Positions 11,078 through 22,789 are shown, numbered from the stretch's first letter. The stretch is 64,000 bases of DNA from Pegoplata infirma (GCA_963921195.1 OY992537.1:130470694-130534693), one strand, 5' to 3'. The notes: generated by a model from the letters alone, not told the origin. Numbers and translations: made by a program.

Positions 11078-11935
11078 AAATCTTGATATTTCTAAATGAT
11101 TTTCAAGGTCTTACCTTTAACCCAATTTACTCTTTCGCAGATGATAGCAATCACAAATTCATATTAAATCCTAATCCTAAATTATAAATGACACACTAAA
11201 TCATGACCTAGTAAGAATTTTTGAGTGGGTTCAAACGAATCAAGCAACTTTAATGCTCGTTAGGCCCAATGATGTGCGCTGACCCATAAACGCCACGAGT
11301 GTTTATCCCAGCCATCTCTAAGCATTGGAAGTGTAAGTATTGAAGAATCAGATGCCCTTCATGTTCTAGATAAGAAGATACAGTATGATGTCCTTTGGAA
11401 TGAGCATGTTTTTGAAGTATCGAAAGAAGAATTCAAGTGTTTTGGCGTCCTAAAACGGTGCAAGAGATACTTCACTTAATCTGATCTTTTTTAAATCTCC
11501 ACGACTTATATACGACTTAAAATGGAATACAATTCCGACGTATGGGCTGGTGCGTCAAAATCATCCTTGTATCTCCTTGATCGAGTTGAGAAAAGGGGCG
11601 AAAATGCTCAAAAAATTGATTCACTAGAACATCGACGAAATGTGGGTTGTGTAGTTCTTTTCTACCGATACTTTCATGGGAAATATTCATTTCGGGTGTC
11701 TGTATATACACCCGTAGTACTCGAAAATTCGTTTTTCGGCCGAACAATTCGTATATGGAATAAACTTCCAGCCAAAGTTTTTCTTGATATTTTCGATATT
11801 TAAAATTTTAAGACAAACGTCCATAGACACTACTCCCTTTTCCCTCTAACGTTATTTTCCTTAAACCAACACAATACATTAAATTTATAGGGGACATCCC
11901 CTGAGTGTTGGTATAATAAAAAAAAAAAAAAAAAA
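11078..11935 (+). pseudogene. Jockey-like retrotransposon, segment 4 (FADD box, RT end, poly-A tail)
   Basis: The first frame gives NPIYSFADDSNHKFIL with the catalytic F-A-D-D. Later frames give KMEYNSDVWAGASKSSLYLL (MEYNSDVWAGASKS starting at 11522), LEHRRNVGCVVLFYRYFHGK and NSFFGRTIRIWNKLPAKVF, ending at the taa near 11802. These are the standard C-terminal blocks of Jockey-type RTs. A 3' UTR of about 115 bp ends in a run of about 17 A (11919-11935), marking the 3' terminus. Several frameshifts and stops make it inactive. Confidence 0.85.
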
Positions 11936-12984
11936 TTGTGCTCCAAACTGGAACATCAGGAATGATGAATGAATTCACGTGGTTTGGATGTTCCGTAAGG
12001 AAACATTTCAGAAATAGGGACACTAATGCTGATCTTTCTATTATGCGCTACTAGTAGGGCATACTAGCAAGATTTATTACTTTAGAAGTCCCTATCTTTT
12101 GGTCTGGACTGAATTGTGCTGAAGGTCTCCTGAATAATCTGTACACTTGTTGCAGAAAAATGCTGTGACCCCAAGAGTGTTGTTGGTACTCCAATAAAAG
12201 GATAGCCACTTTCTTCTGAATTATTCTTTTAATATATTTATAATTGAGAAATCCAATCAAAACGCATTTTTTTGTTCCAGAAACCAACAATTTAGCATCC
12301 CTTTAAATTTGTTTTTTGTTGTTTAACCTCCTTTACATTTGGAACAAACAACGCAAAAAAATTCCACATGTATCATCATTATTTTGAGTTCAGCACATAC
12401 GAACATTTATGATTCATTTAGATGGAATATTTTACAATTTTACTCATAAATGCGTACGTTTTGTCAAGTATGAACCAATTGTTGTGTGTGTATGAGTTTT
12501 TTTATTTCTTTAAAGGACAATTCAATTTAAGCTTTTTGATATTAAATACGCCAAGTGGTAAACGGAAGGGATGAATGAACAAACGAAAGAATTAAATGCA
12601 TTATAATGCTATGATAACTACTTGAGTGGTATTCACATGAAAGAGAATTTGTGTCACCATCATCATCATCATCAGGACGTATATCTGAACAAGAAGAACG
12701 GAATAGAGGTAGAAGGTTATAGTCGGTCTGGCTCAACGCTACAACATTTAGTACTATTATCCAAATGGACTCTGAGGTCCGTTGTGGCAACAAGGGACTA
12801 TAATTGGGATTATCCTACCTTTTCTCACTATAAAATTCAATTTCAACATTCCACAAATCAGAGAGATCACGCAGTCTTCAAAATCCCAATGGAAAATACC
12901 TCTGGCTGCCAAATGAAAGATTAAGTGTTCGATAAAGTCTCCAACTTCCCCTCATTTATACAGATCCAGCAGAAGTCATTTGAA
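11936..12984. other. Unassigned sequence with a short CAT microsatellite
   Basis: No gene is recognised. A (CAT)n run at about 12657-12675 produces a histidine run in an open frame of about 100 codons (12622-12924), which has no other recognisable feature and no ATG at its boundary. I treat that frame as spurious. No terminal repeats were found. Confidence 0.45.
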
Positions 12985-13480
12985 AACAGTGTGTTTCCCT
13001 AGCCCAGTTGGCGAAAAAATTCACTTCTGACATACTGCTGACTCTCCATTTAAATGAAGAGATTTCGACGGTGGTTGCTGTAATAAACGGATAATGCCTT
13101 CCCCCAGTCGGTACAGCTGATCCTCCCTTTATTATATTTCTGATATCTTAATACAATTTTTCCTAAGTTCTGGCTTCTTCTCCTTGCACCCTGGGATACC
13201 CGAAAAATCCTAATGGGGTGTGGTCTACCTCCAGGGCGGGGTCGCTGAACTTCTAAACACGCATTTTCCAGGCAATTCCATGAAAAAACTACTGCCAATA
13301 GACGTATAACGTCTGCATTGGGAGCGTCAATCATATCTCGATTTGTATGTAGGGGCACACCACAGGGAGGTGTTTCGCCACTTCTTTTGAACCCGGTACT
13401 AAATTCAATGCTGCTCTCTCTAGAATCACGTGGTTGTCATGTTATCGCATATGCTGACGATGTCCCGATAGCGGTAAACA
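12985..13480 (+). pseudogene. LOA-like retrotransposon copy 2, RT core with YADD
   Basis: The best frame (13318-13480) gives GASIISRFVCRGTPQGGVSP, then NSMLLSLESRGC and VIAYADDVPIAV, with the catalytic Y-A-D-D. Just upstream (13057-13100) is a misplaced fragment of the same element's C-terminal region (EISTVVAVING), so the copy is rearranged: a C-terminal piece precedes the RT. It stops at ca, the target duplication of a CACTC element, and continues at 14352. Confidence 0.8.
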
Positions 13481-14349
13481 CACTCAAAAAAAATACGTTA
13501 GTAGATTTACTAATTTTTTTTTGCTAATGCTAGTTAGCTTACTTTTAGCAAATTTTTAGTTGAGATTAGCATGTTAGCAAAAAATTCTTGTAAACTTTAT
13601 TTAGCACATTAGCAATTTTAAACAAACTTTGAACTAATTTCTTTTGCTAAATTTGAAATTGAGTTGACAACATTTTTACAAGATTTTTTGCTAACATTAG
13701 CAAAAATAAATGGTAAATTTTTTTTTATTTTCAGAAAACTTAAAATGGCGCTATCTCGGAAACTAAGCCAGATAGAGCAAAATGGAGGCCATTTTTGGTT
13801 CTTAGAATCTCCATAGTATCGCCGGTCCTCTTCACATGTGTGGACCCTAATGGGCCCTAACTTTGGATCCAAAAAAGTTAGCATTCCCGAAAATTTTAAA
13901 ATGCTCATATCTCGGTAAATATTGCCGACACAACAAAAAGTCCAAAAGCGTTTTTGTAGCTTTCAACACGTAGAACAAGACCTCCGAGTAATATTTTTGA
14001 AGTTATCGAGTTTTTTAATTCTCAAGACCCCAGTGGTCCCCTATAATCACGTATCTCAAAAACTAAGCAAGGTAGAGCGAAACGGACACAAGTTTTGGAT
14101 CAAAAACTATGACGATTTTTAAGGAACCCAACTAGGTCTAGGCCCTTCGGGGTCAGGACCTATCGGGTCCGAACCCAATGGGGTCTTCAGATGTGTATAA
14201 ACTAAGTTAAAAAAAAAATATTTAGTTACCTAATTATTGGCAAAACATTTTTGCTAACTTTAGCAAAAAAATTGTGGGTTCAAAATCAGCAAATTTTCTT
14301 GTAGGTTTACAAGCTTTTTTTGCTAACATTACAGTTTTTTTTTTGAGTG
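13481..14349. mobile_element. CACTC-ended element, copy 1 (in LOA RT), TSD ca
   Basis: The ends are CACTCAAAAAAAAT and its inverse TTTTTTTTGAGTG, with ca on each side (13479-13480 and 14350-14351). The interior carries blocks also found in 15112-15976 (inverted) and 19944-22787, such as tctcaaaaactaagc and gagcgaaacggacacaag. The frames inside (for example 13618-13908 on the minus strand) mirror those of the inverted sibling and are not genes. Confidence 0.85.
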
Positions 14350-14351
14350 CA

Positions 14352-15111
14352 GAAACCACCTGCCAACCTTAAGGGACATTCTTCAGGGTTCTCTGAAAGT
14401 TCTGTCTAAATAGGCCAGAGACTGTGGTCTGGGAGTAAATTCAAGTAAAGCAGAGTTTGAATTATTTACAAGGAAAAATATAATTCTTGCTTTTGATTCT
14501 ATTTCTCTGGACGTTAATTGGAGGTATACATCAGTGGTGCGTCCAATTCTGCTGTATGGAACCATTGCCTGGTGGCCTGCTTTAAAGAAAAAAGGAAACA
14601 GAGAATGGCCTCGATGTATAACACTGGTGCTCTGCATATAACACCTACGGCTACATTAGAAATTCTCCTTCACCTGATACCATTGGACATATTGAGTAGG
14701 CAGTATGCGTCTACGTAGGCAGTTCGACTTAATAGCACCCTGTAATGGAAGAGCAGCGACTGTTGCAATAGCACGATCTTGAAGAAGATAACAATACCAC
14801 AAAATGTGGACTGTGCTCCCTCTGCGAGCCACTATGATACCATCCAGGGAGTCTTGGATGGGGGCATTCCGGGTAGTGGAGCTTCCATTCATTTTCACAT
14901 GGATGTATCTAGGCTGCACGAACAATTGGGTTTTGGAGTCTATTCGGAGGAGCTTGGGTTGAGCCTAGCTCGAAGATTGCCAGATCGTTGCAGTGTTTAC
15001 CAGACAGAGATGCGTGCAATAAATAAAGTGGCTGGCTGGTTGAATTGCAATGTATTGTCTACAACTGCAGTCAACATCTATTCCGACAGTCAAGCCGCGG
15101 TCAAGCACCTG
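14352..15111 (+). pseudogene. LOA-like retrotransposon copy 2, RT C-terminus and RNase H
   Basis: The pieces seen are the RT tail (SGASNSAVWN and QRMASMYNTGALHITPTA near 14530-14660) and RNase H (14890-15110), with VSRLHEQLGFGVYSEELGL, YQTEMRAINKVAGWLN and IYSDSQAAVKHL. These include the conserved E of TEMRAI and the D of YSDSQAA. It ends at tg, the target duplication of the second CACTC element. Frameshifts near 14700 and 14830 inactivate it. Confidence 0.8.
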
Positions 15112-15976
15112 CACTCAAAAAAAAAAACTGTAATGTTAGCAAAAAAAGCTTGTAAACCTACAAGAAAATTGGCTGATTTTGAACCCACAATTTTTTTGGT
15201 AAAGTTAGCAAAAATGTTTTGCCAAAAATTAGTTAATTGAAATTTTTTTTTATTTCAACTTAGTTCATACACATTTGAGGACCCCATTGGGTTCGGACCC
15301 GATAGGTCCAGACCCCGATGGGCCTAGACCTAGTTGGGTTCCTTTAAAGTCGTCATAGTTTTTGATCCAAAATTTGTGTCCGTTTCGCTCTACCTTGCTT
15401 AGTTTTTGAGATACGTGATTTTAGGGGACCACCGGGGTTTTGAGAATTACAAAACTCGATAACTTCAAAAATCTTACTCGGAGAGCTTTTGATTATTTTG
15501 CGGCCTTGTTCTACGTGTTGAGAGCAAAAATGTTTTTGGACTTTTTGTTGTGTCGGCAATATTTACCGAGATATGAGCATTTTAAAATTTTCGGGAATGC
15601 TATCTTTTTTAGATCCAAAGTTAGGACCTACTAAGGTCCACACATGTGAAGAGAACCGGCGATACTATGGTGAGCCCAAGAACCAAAAATGGCCTCCATT
15701 TTGCTCTATCTGGCTTAGTTTCCGAGATAGCGCCATTTTAAGTTTTCTGAAAATAAAAAAAAAAATTACCATTTATTTTTGCTAATATTAGCAAAAAAGC
15801 TTGTAAAAATTTGGTCAACTCAATTTTAAATTTATTTAAAATTGCTAATGCGCTAAATAAAGTTTACAAGATATTTTTGCTAACATGCTTATCTCAACTA
15901 AAAATTTGCTAAAAGTTAGCTAACCAGCATTAGCAAAAAAAAAAATAGTAAATCTACTAATGTATTATTTTGAGTG
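15112..15976. mobile_element. CACTC-ended element, copy 2 (in LOA RNase H), inverted sibling, TSD tg
   Basis: CACTCAAAAAAAAAAAC at the left and TTTTGAGTG at the right are flanked by tg (15110-15111 and 15977-15978). Excising it rejoins the RNase H codons (VKHLQSM). Almost the whole element is the reverse complement of 13481-14349, only 0.76 kb away, so the two form a long inverted repeat across the retrotransposon. Confidence 0.88.
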
Positions 15977-15978
15977 TG

Positions 15979-16690
15979 CAGTCAATGTTTCTTAAAAAAA
16001 ATCTGCCCTTAACTGCTGCACGTCTTTAAATAAGAGGTCCAAGTAGTTTTAAATACAACTCATAAGGATCCCAGGGCACAGAGACATTCCAGAGAATTGC
16101 AAAGCCGATGAGCTTGCAAGACTGGGAACTACCTTACAGATTCCAACTGAGCTGGAATGTGTTGGTATGCCTCTAGAAACTTGCAAGCAAAATCTACGGC
16201 TTTGTTCCGCGACAGACACTAATCCGAGATGCTCAAATAGATGGACGTGTCAGACAACACGACAGATCTGGCCTTCTCTTAATCAGAAGCTCTCAAGTGA
16301 GCTGATATAGCTTATAAGAGGATAGATTTCGAAGGTGGTTCCTATAATTGCAGGACGCTGTCTTATAAGGAAGCAAAATGTGCCGTCAAATGAATTTTGC
16401 CGGAGTTGTATGAATGAAGAGCAGTTGGAAACTACCGAACACTTCATCTGCCATTGTCCGGCACTTTCTGGTCATAGACTTGCGTTACTGGCATCTAGGG
16501 AGCTGCACGATCTTTCTAATTTGTCTGATGGTGCAATTCAATATCTTAGAAGTTTCATAAAAAGCTCAAGATGGTTTAACGGCATTGGCTAGTAGAGAAA
16601 CCTATTACAGTACCGTGGTATCGCAACTGACTTCAGAGTCTATGTGTGCTGACGTAAAACGTCAGCAGCCACTTACAACCTAACTATATT
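15979..16690 (+). pseudogene. LOA-like retrotransposon copy 2, C-terminus, zinc motif and 3' UTR
   Basis: Pieces include ADELARLGTTLQIPTELECVG, LETCKQNLRLCSATDTN and, in the frame 16335-16592, NVPSNEFCRSCMNEEQLETT and EHFICHCPALSGHRLALLAS. The C-x2-C and H-x4-C-x-C residues are intact. The frame ends at tag (about 16590). The 3' UTR has the same TGACGTAAAACGTCA dyad (about 16650-16664) and taac-rich tail as the other copies. Confidence 0.82.
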
Positions 16691-17103
16691 GTGATAGCCG
16701 AACTTCGTTTATCTTAGCTAACTGTCAGTTGTTACAATCAAAAAACTGTCAATGCCACCAAATCATTCTATTGGTAAGTTTCGGTTGTCACAATGAATCT
16801 GATTTGTTTGTGCGGATTTTTGGTAATTTCATATTTTTATTGTAGACATCATTACAAACCCATTACACCACACAGTGTAGTGTAGGGTGCAAAAACAAAT
16901 TTATAATTGTATTTGTCGTAAGTACGTGAATTTTATATATGAAAAGAATGTTGGGTGGCATTTGACTCGAGTGTCATAATTGCGAAATTGTTTTATTAAA
17001 TATGTTTTAATATACATTTCTATGTTTGTTAGAGTGCCTTAGAAAAAGTTATTTTTGTGTTGAATCCAAAAATATTTCAGATTTAGCGATAAAATAAACA
17101 CAA
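16691..17103. other. No gene recognised
   Basis: AT-rich flanking DNA to the right of the LOA tail. There is no open frame of note and no clear terminal repeat. Confidence 0.4.
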
Positions 17104-17235
17104 GGGCGGATTGCTCAATGTTAGGGCGGATTGCTCAATTCCCAGTTAGCTTCTGTCAATTTAAAGGAGTCTGATGTCAAAATTTGTATTAGATGGAGAG
17201 CTAATTTATAAGGGAACATGAAATAACACCGCCCG
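17104..17235. mobile_element. Small MITE with AGGGCGGATT ends, second copy with duplicated head
   Basis: It is homologous to 9149-9277. The first 20 bases (agggcggattgctcaatg) occur twice in direct tandem at 17104 and 17123. The interior atgtcaaaatttgtat is conserved and the right end is degraded. Confidence 0.6.
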
Positions 17236-17237
17236 AC

Positions 17238-17560
17238 AGCCAATGTCAAACATAAACTGGGTCATATACGTCTAAATATAGATGTCAAATGAATTAAACT
17301 GCATTTACAGTTTTTCATTTAGTGATCCTTTTTCCTTTTTAAAGGACTTCAAAGTTTTAAAGGATTACATGTTGTAAAATATTTTTTAAATTTTGTATTT
17401 GCCTAATAAAAACACTATTGATGTCAAATGAAAGAGGAGGATCTTTGCTAATTTTTCCATTTTTTTTTATTTTGCCTTATCAAAATGGATGTGAATAATG
17501 TCCTTTCAAAACTTTATCCTTTCCTTTTTAACATCTCCAACATTTTTTGAATGCGCTTAA
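17238..17560. repeat. Half copy of the fold-back found at 40787-41284
   Basis: The shared order is catatacgtct, aactgcatttacagttttt, agtgatcct, ttaaaggacttcaaa, then a feature block with aaatgaaagaggaggatct. Only one arm is present here, whereas both arms occur at 40787-41284 and its duplicate. Confidence 0.6.
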
Positions 17561-17846
17561 ATCAGCTAGAAAAAGATACATGGATTCACTACATTTTTAT
17601 AGCGGATAAATTAGCACTACGACAGAGTGCATAATATTTCACTGCATCTTGAGAGCTCTCTATCAATTCTACCAAACAGTGCTTTAAACTGCGACATTGC
17701 GCCGACATGCCTGTATTAAGTTGATTTGGAAGCGCTCCAGTTCAACGCAGCTTCTAGTTCAACAACATTTCTGCTGGGAACATTCTTTTGCCAATATACA
17801 TAGCATTTTTTTTTGGTCACTTACAAATCAAGTCACTCTAACGTAT
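17561..17846. other. No gene recognised
   Basis: AT-rich flank ending in gtaattac, the target site of the following hAT. The short frame at 17697-17903 crosses the element boundary and is rejected. Confidence 0.4.
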
Positions 17847-17854
17847 GTAATTAC

Positions 17855-19656
17855 CAAGGAGAGGACTTTCATGCAAATGCATGTTTTTTCCCTTTGGTCA
17901 TAGAACAGCATAAACAAAATATCTTTGCGAATCAAAGAATTTGCTTTAAAATGGCATCGATTCGTTAGTGCATATTTTTGCATATTTTGCGTTAAATGCA
18001 TATTTTTGCATATTTTGCTATTATTTCGCTATAAATGCATATTTTTAGGTCATATTTTGTACAAATTTTCGTTTTTAGCTATTTTTTTTAGTATGTTAAA
18101 CTATTTTAAAATTTTTTTTTGGATTTTTTTTTTATTTTTTGTATTAAAGCAATTATTAAATTTTTTTAGATCATTTTTATTTTTTTATAATTTTTTATCC
18201 ACCTGTATATGGGTGAAATCAAAAAATGTCAGTGTTTTTGAGCCAAAATTGTACAAACAAAAAATTTTAACTTTTGGTAAATTTTTTTATTAAAATCGAT
18301 ATGTTACATCACTACTAATATAACTATAAAAGATCTCTTCTACAAACTGTTTCAAACAAATTTTATCGACATTTTTATGATTTTTTTGGTGACGGAGTTT
18401 GCATTCACCTAAGAAAAATACATTAAATTTTTTGAATTTTCTTTGAAAACATTTTATTGTAATTTAAAACACTTATTTATGTAATTGCTAACAATTTTTG
18501 TAATTAGGATTTTTTCCTGGTTTTTGTTATTAAAGATTTTACAATTATTTTTTATTTTAATAGGATTTTTCTAAGGAAATGTTAAATAAATTTATTATTA
18601 TTTCTGTTAAAATAAGTTTTTTTACTTTTTTGAATGACTAGTGTTAATATTTGCGTCGGTTTAAACAACTTCATAAGGTTTTTTAATGCAATCTGCAAAA
18701 AAAAAAAAAAAAAGTTGACGGAGTTTACATTTCGTCACTTTTTGCCCTTTTTTCGAAAACTATTTGTCGGAAATTGGTTTCCGAAAAAAAATCATTAGAT
18801 GTCAACTAGATACGTCAAAATATGACGATATTTCAGATGCACGCTAAGTAGTTTTGTTGTAAACGTGGAGACGGAGTTTACAGCATTTTTCGATTTTTCA
18901 TTTATGATTTAGCTTTTCATACAGGGAAATTAATATGCAGGGAGCAAACTTGAAACCAATGATGGAAAATGATAATTTATAGCCGCGCGTTTAATAAATG
19001 AGGCAATAACCTATTATTTTTCTAAACACAATACGTCAAAAACAACAAAATTGTCAGGTTCCATAATGTCTAAAAAAAGTGTCGAAAAATCGTTACACAA
19101 TTGAAGCCGTGTTTGTATGGGTAAAAGAGATAGTTATAACTATACAAAAATATTTTTTAAGAACGTCAACATGCCCTCTTTAAAAATGTAGTCAATTATT
19201 AAGAGTTTGGGTTATTGGTTTTTAAGATATAACCGGTTAAAGTTTAAAAATTGAAAATGTTACTGGCGACGGAGTTTACATTTGGCCTACAAAAATGAAA
19301 ATAACTTGTTTAAAATAGCTTACTAGTATCCGGATTGTTGTTAGTTATGTAGAACGCCAATCTATGCGACGTTGTACATTAAAAAATATGCGAATACTTT
19401 AACCCATGTATGAGATATTAAACGATTACATGGTTTGGTTGACATTTTTTGATTTCACCCATATATGTATAGCTGAGCTTACAATGCCAGACTGAATTCA
19501 AATGTTATGTTTTTTTTAATAAAAGTAAAAAAACAAGTGGATATTTATGATTTTTAGTGCATATTTTAAGATTTTTAGTGCATATTTCAAGAGTTTTTAG
19601 TGCATATTTTAGGCGCCTAAAACATAGTTTTTTAGTGCATGAAGGTCCTGTCCCTG
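17855..19656. mobile_element. hAT-type element, TSD gtaattac
   Basis: The left end CAAGGAGAGGACTTTCATGC and the right end (inverse) CAGGGACAGGACCTTCATGC are flanked by gtaattac at 17847-17854 and 19657-19664. Subterminal zones on both sides carry repeated gcatatttt / tagtgcatatttt motifs, a typical position for transposase-binding repeats. The middle is occupied by a nested TA-flanked element. No transposase was seen. Confidence 0.88.
18208..19463. mobile_element. TA-flanked element with TATGGGTGAAATC ends
   Basis: The ends TATGGGTGAAATCAAAAAAT and the inverse are flanked by TA (18206-18207 and 19464-19465), as for Tc1/mariner-type insertions. The 1256-bp interior is non-coding and carries four direct copies of gacggagttt (18391, 18717, 18870, 19268). 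It is nested in the hAT at 17855. Confidence 0.75.
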
Positions 19657-19664
19657 GTAATTAC

Positions 19665-19943
19665 ATACACATATGAGGCAGCCACACCAAATGTCCCGCT
19701 ACAAATTTCAGAACGGGTTTTGAAAATTTTTAAAAATAAAAACTTATAATCGACAGCCCACAAAAAAATATACAAGAATGTAAATTTTTGTGATTGTGGT
19801 GCGGAATTAATTTGATAAATATTTATTCAACACAACTCGACAAAAATTTGACCATTTTTTTAATAATGGTAACGCCTCCTAAGCCCAGGTTTTGAAAAAT
19901 TTAAAACCCAAAAACGCAAGTTTCTTAGTTCCATATATCACTA
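19665..19943. other. No gene recognised
   Basis: AT-rich stretch between two transposons. No coding or repeat signal was resolved. Confidence 0.4.
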
Positions 19944-20800
19944 CACTAAAAAAAAAGACATAACTAAAATTAAGGAAAAAATGTCTTTGAAAATTTATCA
20001 TGAATTTTCCTAAAATTTAGTTAAATTTAACTTAAAAATGAGAAATTTTCTTAACTATGAGGAAAAAATTTTAGTTCATTTACTTATAATTAGTTCATAG
20101 TTTTCTTTAAATGGATTTTTTTAATATTAGGAAAAAAATTCTTACTGCCAAAGAAATTTTCCACAAATCTAAGAATCGTGTCTTTATTGTTAAGACATAT
20201 TTCTTAAAAAACAATTTAGTTCAAGCTTAGTTAAAATTTACTAAAAAAACACCTCTTCTTTGAATTGAGGAAGTGTACTTCTTAGAATTTAGTTAATGAC
20301 TTCTGAGAAATTTAGTAAATAACTTCTTAGAATTTAGTTAAAAATTCAAAATGGCAATATCTCGAAATCTAAGCGAGATAGAGCGAAACGGATGAAATTT
20401 TCAAAAGAAAGACTGCAAGGAAAAATATGAAATAGCCTAGCTCTGCATATCTGTCGGGGTCTTAAGACCCTAATTTTAGATTTAAAATTTAAAATTCCCG
20501 AGATTTTGTATATGCACATTAGCGTGTCCCGAAAATGAAAAATTTTAGGGCATACCCCTAGAATGATGCTTAGTAAAGAGCTGATTACAGGACAAACAAT
20601 AAAAAAAATTTTGAAGGTCATCTTCGCAACCAGCGCTTAAAGTTTGCATCCGTAGTGCATTTGGTCAAAAACAAATATTTTTTTTTTATTTTTAAAATTG
20701 GTGCCAAAAGTTTCGTTAGGTAAAGTACATTCTGGAAAAAATATTTGTAAAGTTTTCTTGGACCAATTTTGGTCCAGCACAACGTTTTAAATTTTGAAAA

Positions 20801-21418
20801 CCCGAGTAAAAAAGTTCCTATATAGTTGTATATAATTTTATAAACATCATATATGATTAAATAGAATTATATAGAATTTGATGCGAAAAATGAGTCGATA
20901 AAACTATATAAAATTTGATCAATGTTTCTTATATTTTGATAAATTTTTTATATAATTTTATGCGAAATTTGGACCCCTATTTTTATATAATAATAGCAAA
21001 ATTATATAATCAGATGTAATTATATAAAAATATATAAAATTGTATAAAACTGTATAAAACTATATAAAGTTACATAAAATTATATCAAGTTTTATATAAT
21101 TAAAACAAAATTTTATGATTTATATAAAACTTGATATAATTTTATATAACTTTATAAAATTATATATTGTTTTATATAATTTGATATAGTTGTATATAAT
21201 TATATCTGATTATATAAATTTGCTGTTGTTATATAAAAATAGGGGTCCAAATTTCGCATAAAATTATATAAAAAATTTATCAAAATATATGAAACATTGA
21301 TAAAATTTTATATAGTTTTATCGACTCATTTTTCGCATCAAATTCTATATAATTCTATTTAATCATATATTATGTTTATAAAATTATATACAACTATATA
21401 GGAACTTTTTTACTCGGG
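20801..21418. mobile_element. 618-bp fold-back with CCCGAGTAAAAA ends
   Basis: It starts CCCGAGTAAAAAAGTTCC and ends in the inverse. The arms mirror each other almost throughout, meeting near 21110, and are composed of tatataattttat-like units. A related element forms 38850-42110. The target duplication is not clear, and the superfamily is unknown. Confidence 0.75.
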
Positions 21419-21432
21419 AAGGTGTAATTTAT

Positions 21433-21845
21433 TATTGCTGTGTTTTTCAAAAAGTAGATTTATTTTCAGATTAATCTTATTTTGTTTAAAATAATTATTT
21501 TAACATGACAAAACAAATTTGGAATATTTTTTCCGTAATCTATGATAAATTAGCAATTATAATCCGAAAACATGATAAAAAAATTTGGAAAATTAAAAAA
21601 GTTATAAATAAATCAAAATTAATCCAATTAAATTTTAGGATTTAATAAGTCCACTTTGGATTAATTTTTATTTATTTATAACTTTTTTCCTTTTCCAAAT
21701 TTTTTTATAATTTTTTCGGATTATAATTGCTAATTTATCGTAGATTACAGAAAAAAATATTTCAATTTTTTTTTGGCATGTTACAATATTTATTTTAAAC
21801 TAAATAAGATTAATCCGAAAATAAATCCACTTATTAAAAAACACA
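21433..21845. repeat. Inner palindrome of the CACT-ended element
   Basis: The arms start agtagatttattttcagatt and are mirrored to about 21845, with the centre near 21638. It probably represents the original centre of the host fold-back. Confidence 0.65.
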
Positions 21846-22789
21846 GCATATATATTTTTTTAAGTTTTTTGTAAAATGCGGAGTTTGTAAGAGTTCTTTT
21901 AAGATTTTGTATAAAACGAAATTTATGTTCAAGGCTTTGTATAAAAAGCTGTTTTACAAAAACTTAAAAAAATAAGTAATAAATTATGCATCTTCGAAGT
22001 TTCAAAACGTTGCGCTGGACCAAAATTGCTCCATGAAAACTTTATAAATATGTTTTCTTGAATATATTCTACCTAACGAAACTTTTGGCACCAATTTTAA
22101 AAATAAAAAAAATATTTTTTTTTGACCAAATGCACCACGGATGCAAACTTTAAGCGCTGGTTGCGCCCTGAAGATGACCTCTAAAATTTTTTTAATTATT
22201 TTTCCCGCAATCAGCTCTTTAATAAGAATCGTTTTAGGGGTATAGCCTACAGAAATTCCAAAATTTCCTGATTTCGGGACATGCTAATGCACATATCTCG
22301 GAAAATACTGCCAACACGAGAAAAGGTCCAAAGGAATTTTTGTAGCTCTTGACTCGTAGAACACTTCCGCGAAATACCCGAAAGCCCTCCGATTAATAGT
22401 TTTTGAGTTATATAGTTTTTAAGATTCTCAAGACCCTATCAGGCCCCTTATTACCGTATCTCAAAAACTGAGCTAGTTAGAGCGAAACGGACACAAGTTT
22501 TGGTTCAAAACCTATAGGGAAACTTAAAGGACCCAACGGGTCTCGAGTTAAATGGGGTCCGAACCCATGGGTCCAGGGTCTAGACCCAATCTATTTCTAA
22601 AATGTGAAGTATAATTTTTCCCATTTTCTAGTTAAAATTGGCTTAAAATTAAATAATTTTGTTTTCCTTATTTTGGGAAAATTATAAACTAAAACCAAGA
22701 AAAAAAATCTTTGAAGCCAAATCATTCCCTCTTTTTCTCAAAATTGAGTTATTTTTCCCAGATTTTAGTTCACTTTTTTTTCGAGTGTA

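Larger units (their letters stand above)
19944..22787. mobile_element. 2.8-kb CACT-ended fold-back element, TSD ta
   Basis: CACTAAAAAAAAAGAC at the left, CTTTTTTTTCGAGTG at the right, and ta on both sides (19942-19943 and 22788-22789). The interior is a large imperfect palindrome: the block around 20640-20790 (tggtgccaaaagtttcgtta, then tggaccaattttggtccag) returns inverted at about 22005-22165. Blocks at 20340 and 22290 match the CACTC elements at 13481 and 15112, so it belongs to the same family. A CCCGAG-ended fold-back is nested inside. No protein-coding frame is supported. Confidence 0.8.

Noticed and set aside
12622..12924. 100-codon plus-strand frame with a histidine run
   Set aside because: The run comes from a CAT microsatellite; no domain, no proper start, and flanks are non-coding.
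17925..18293. 122-codon plus-strand frame rich in F, L and I
   Set aside because: Low-complexity translation of T-rich hAT interior that crosses the boundary of a nested element; not a membrane protein gene.
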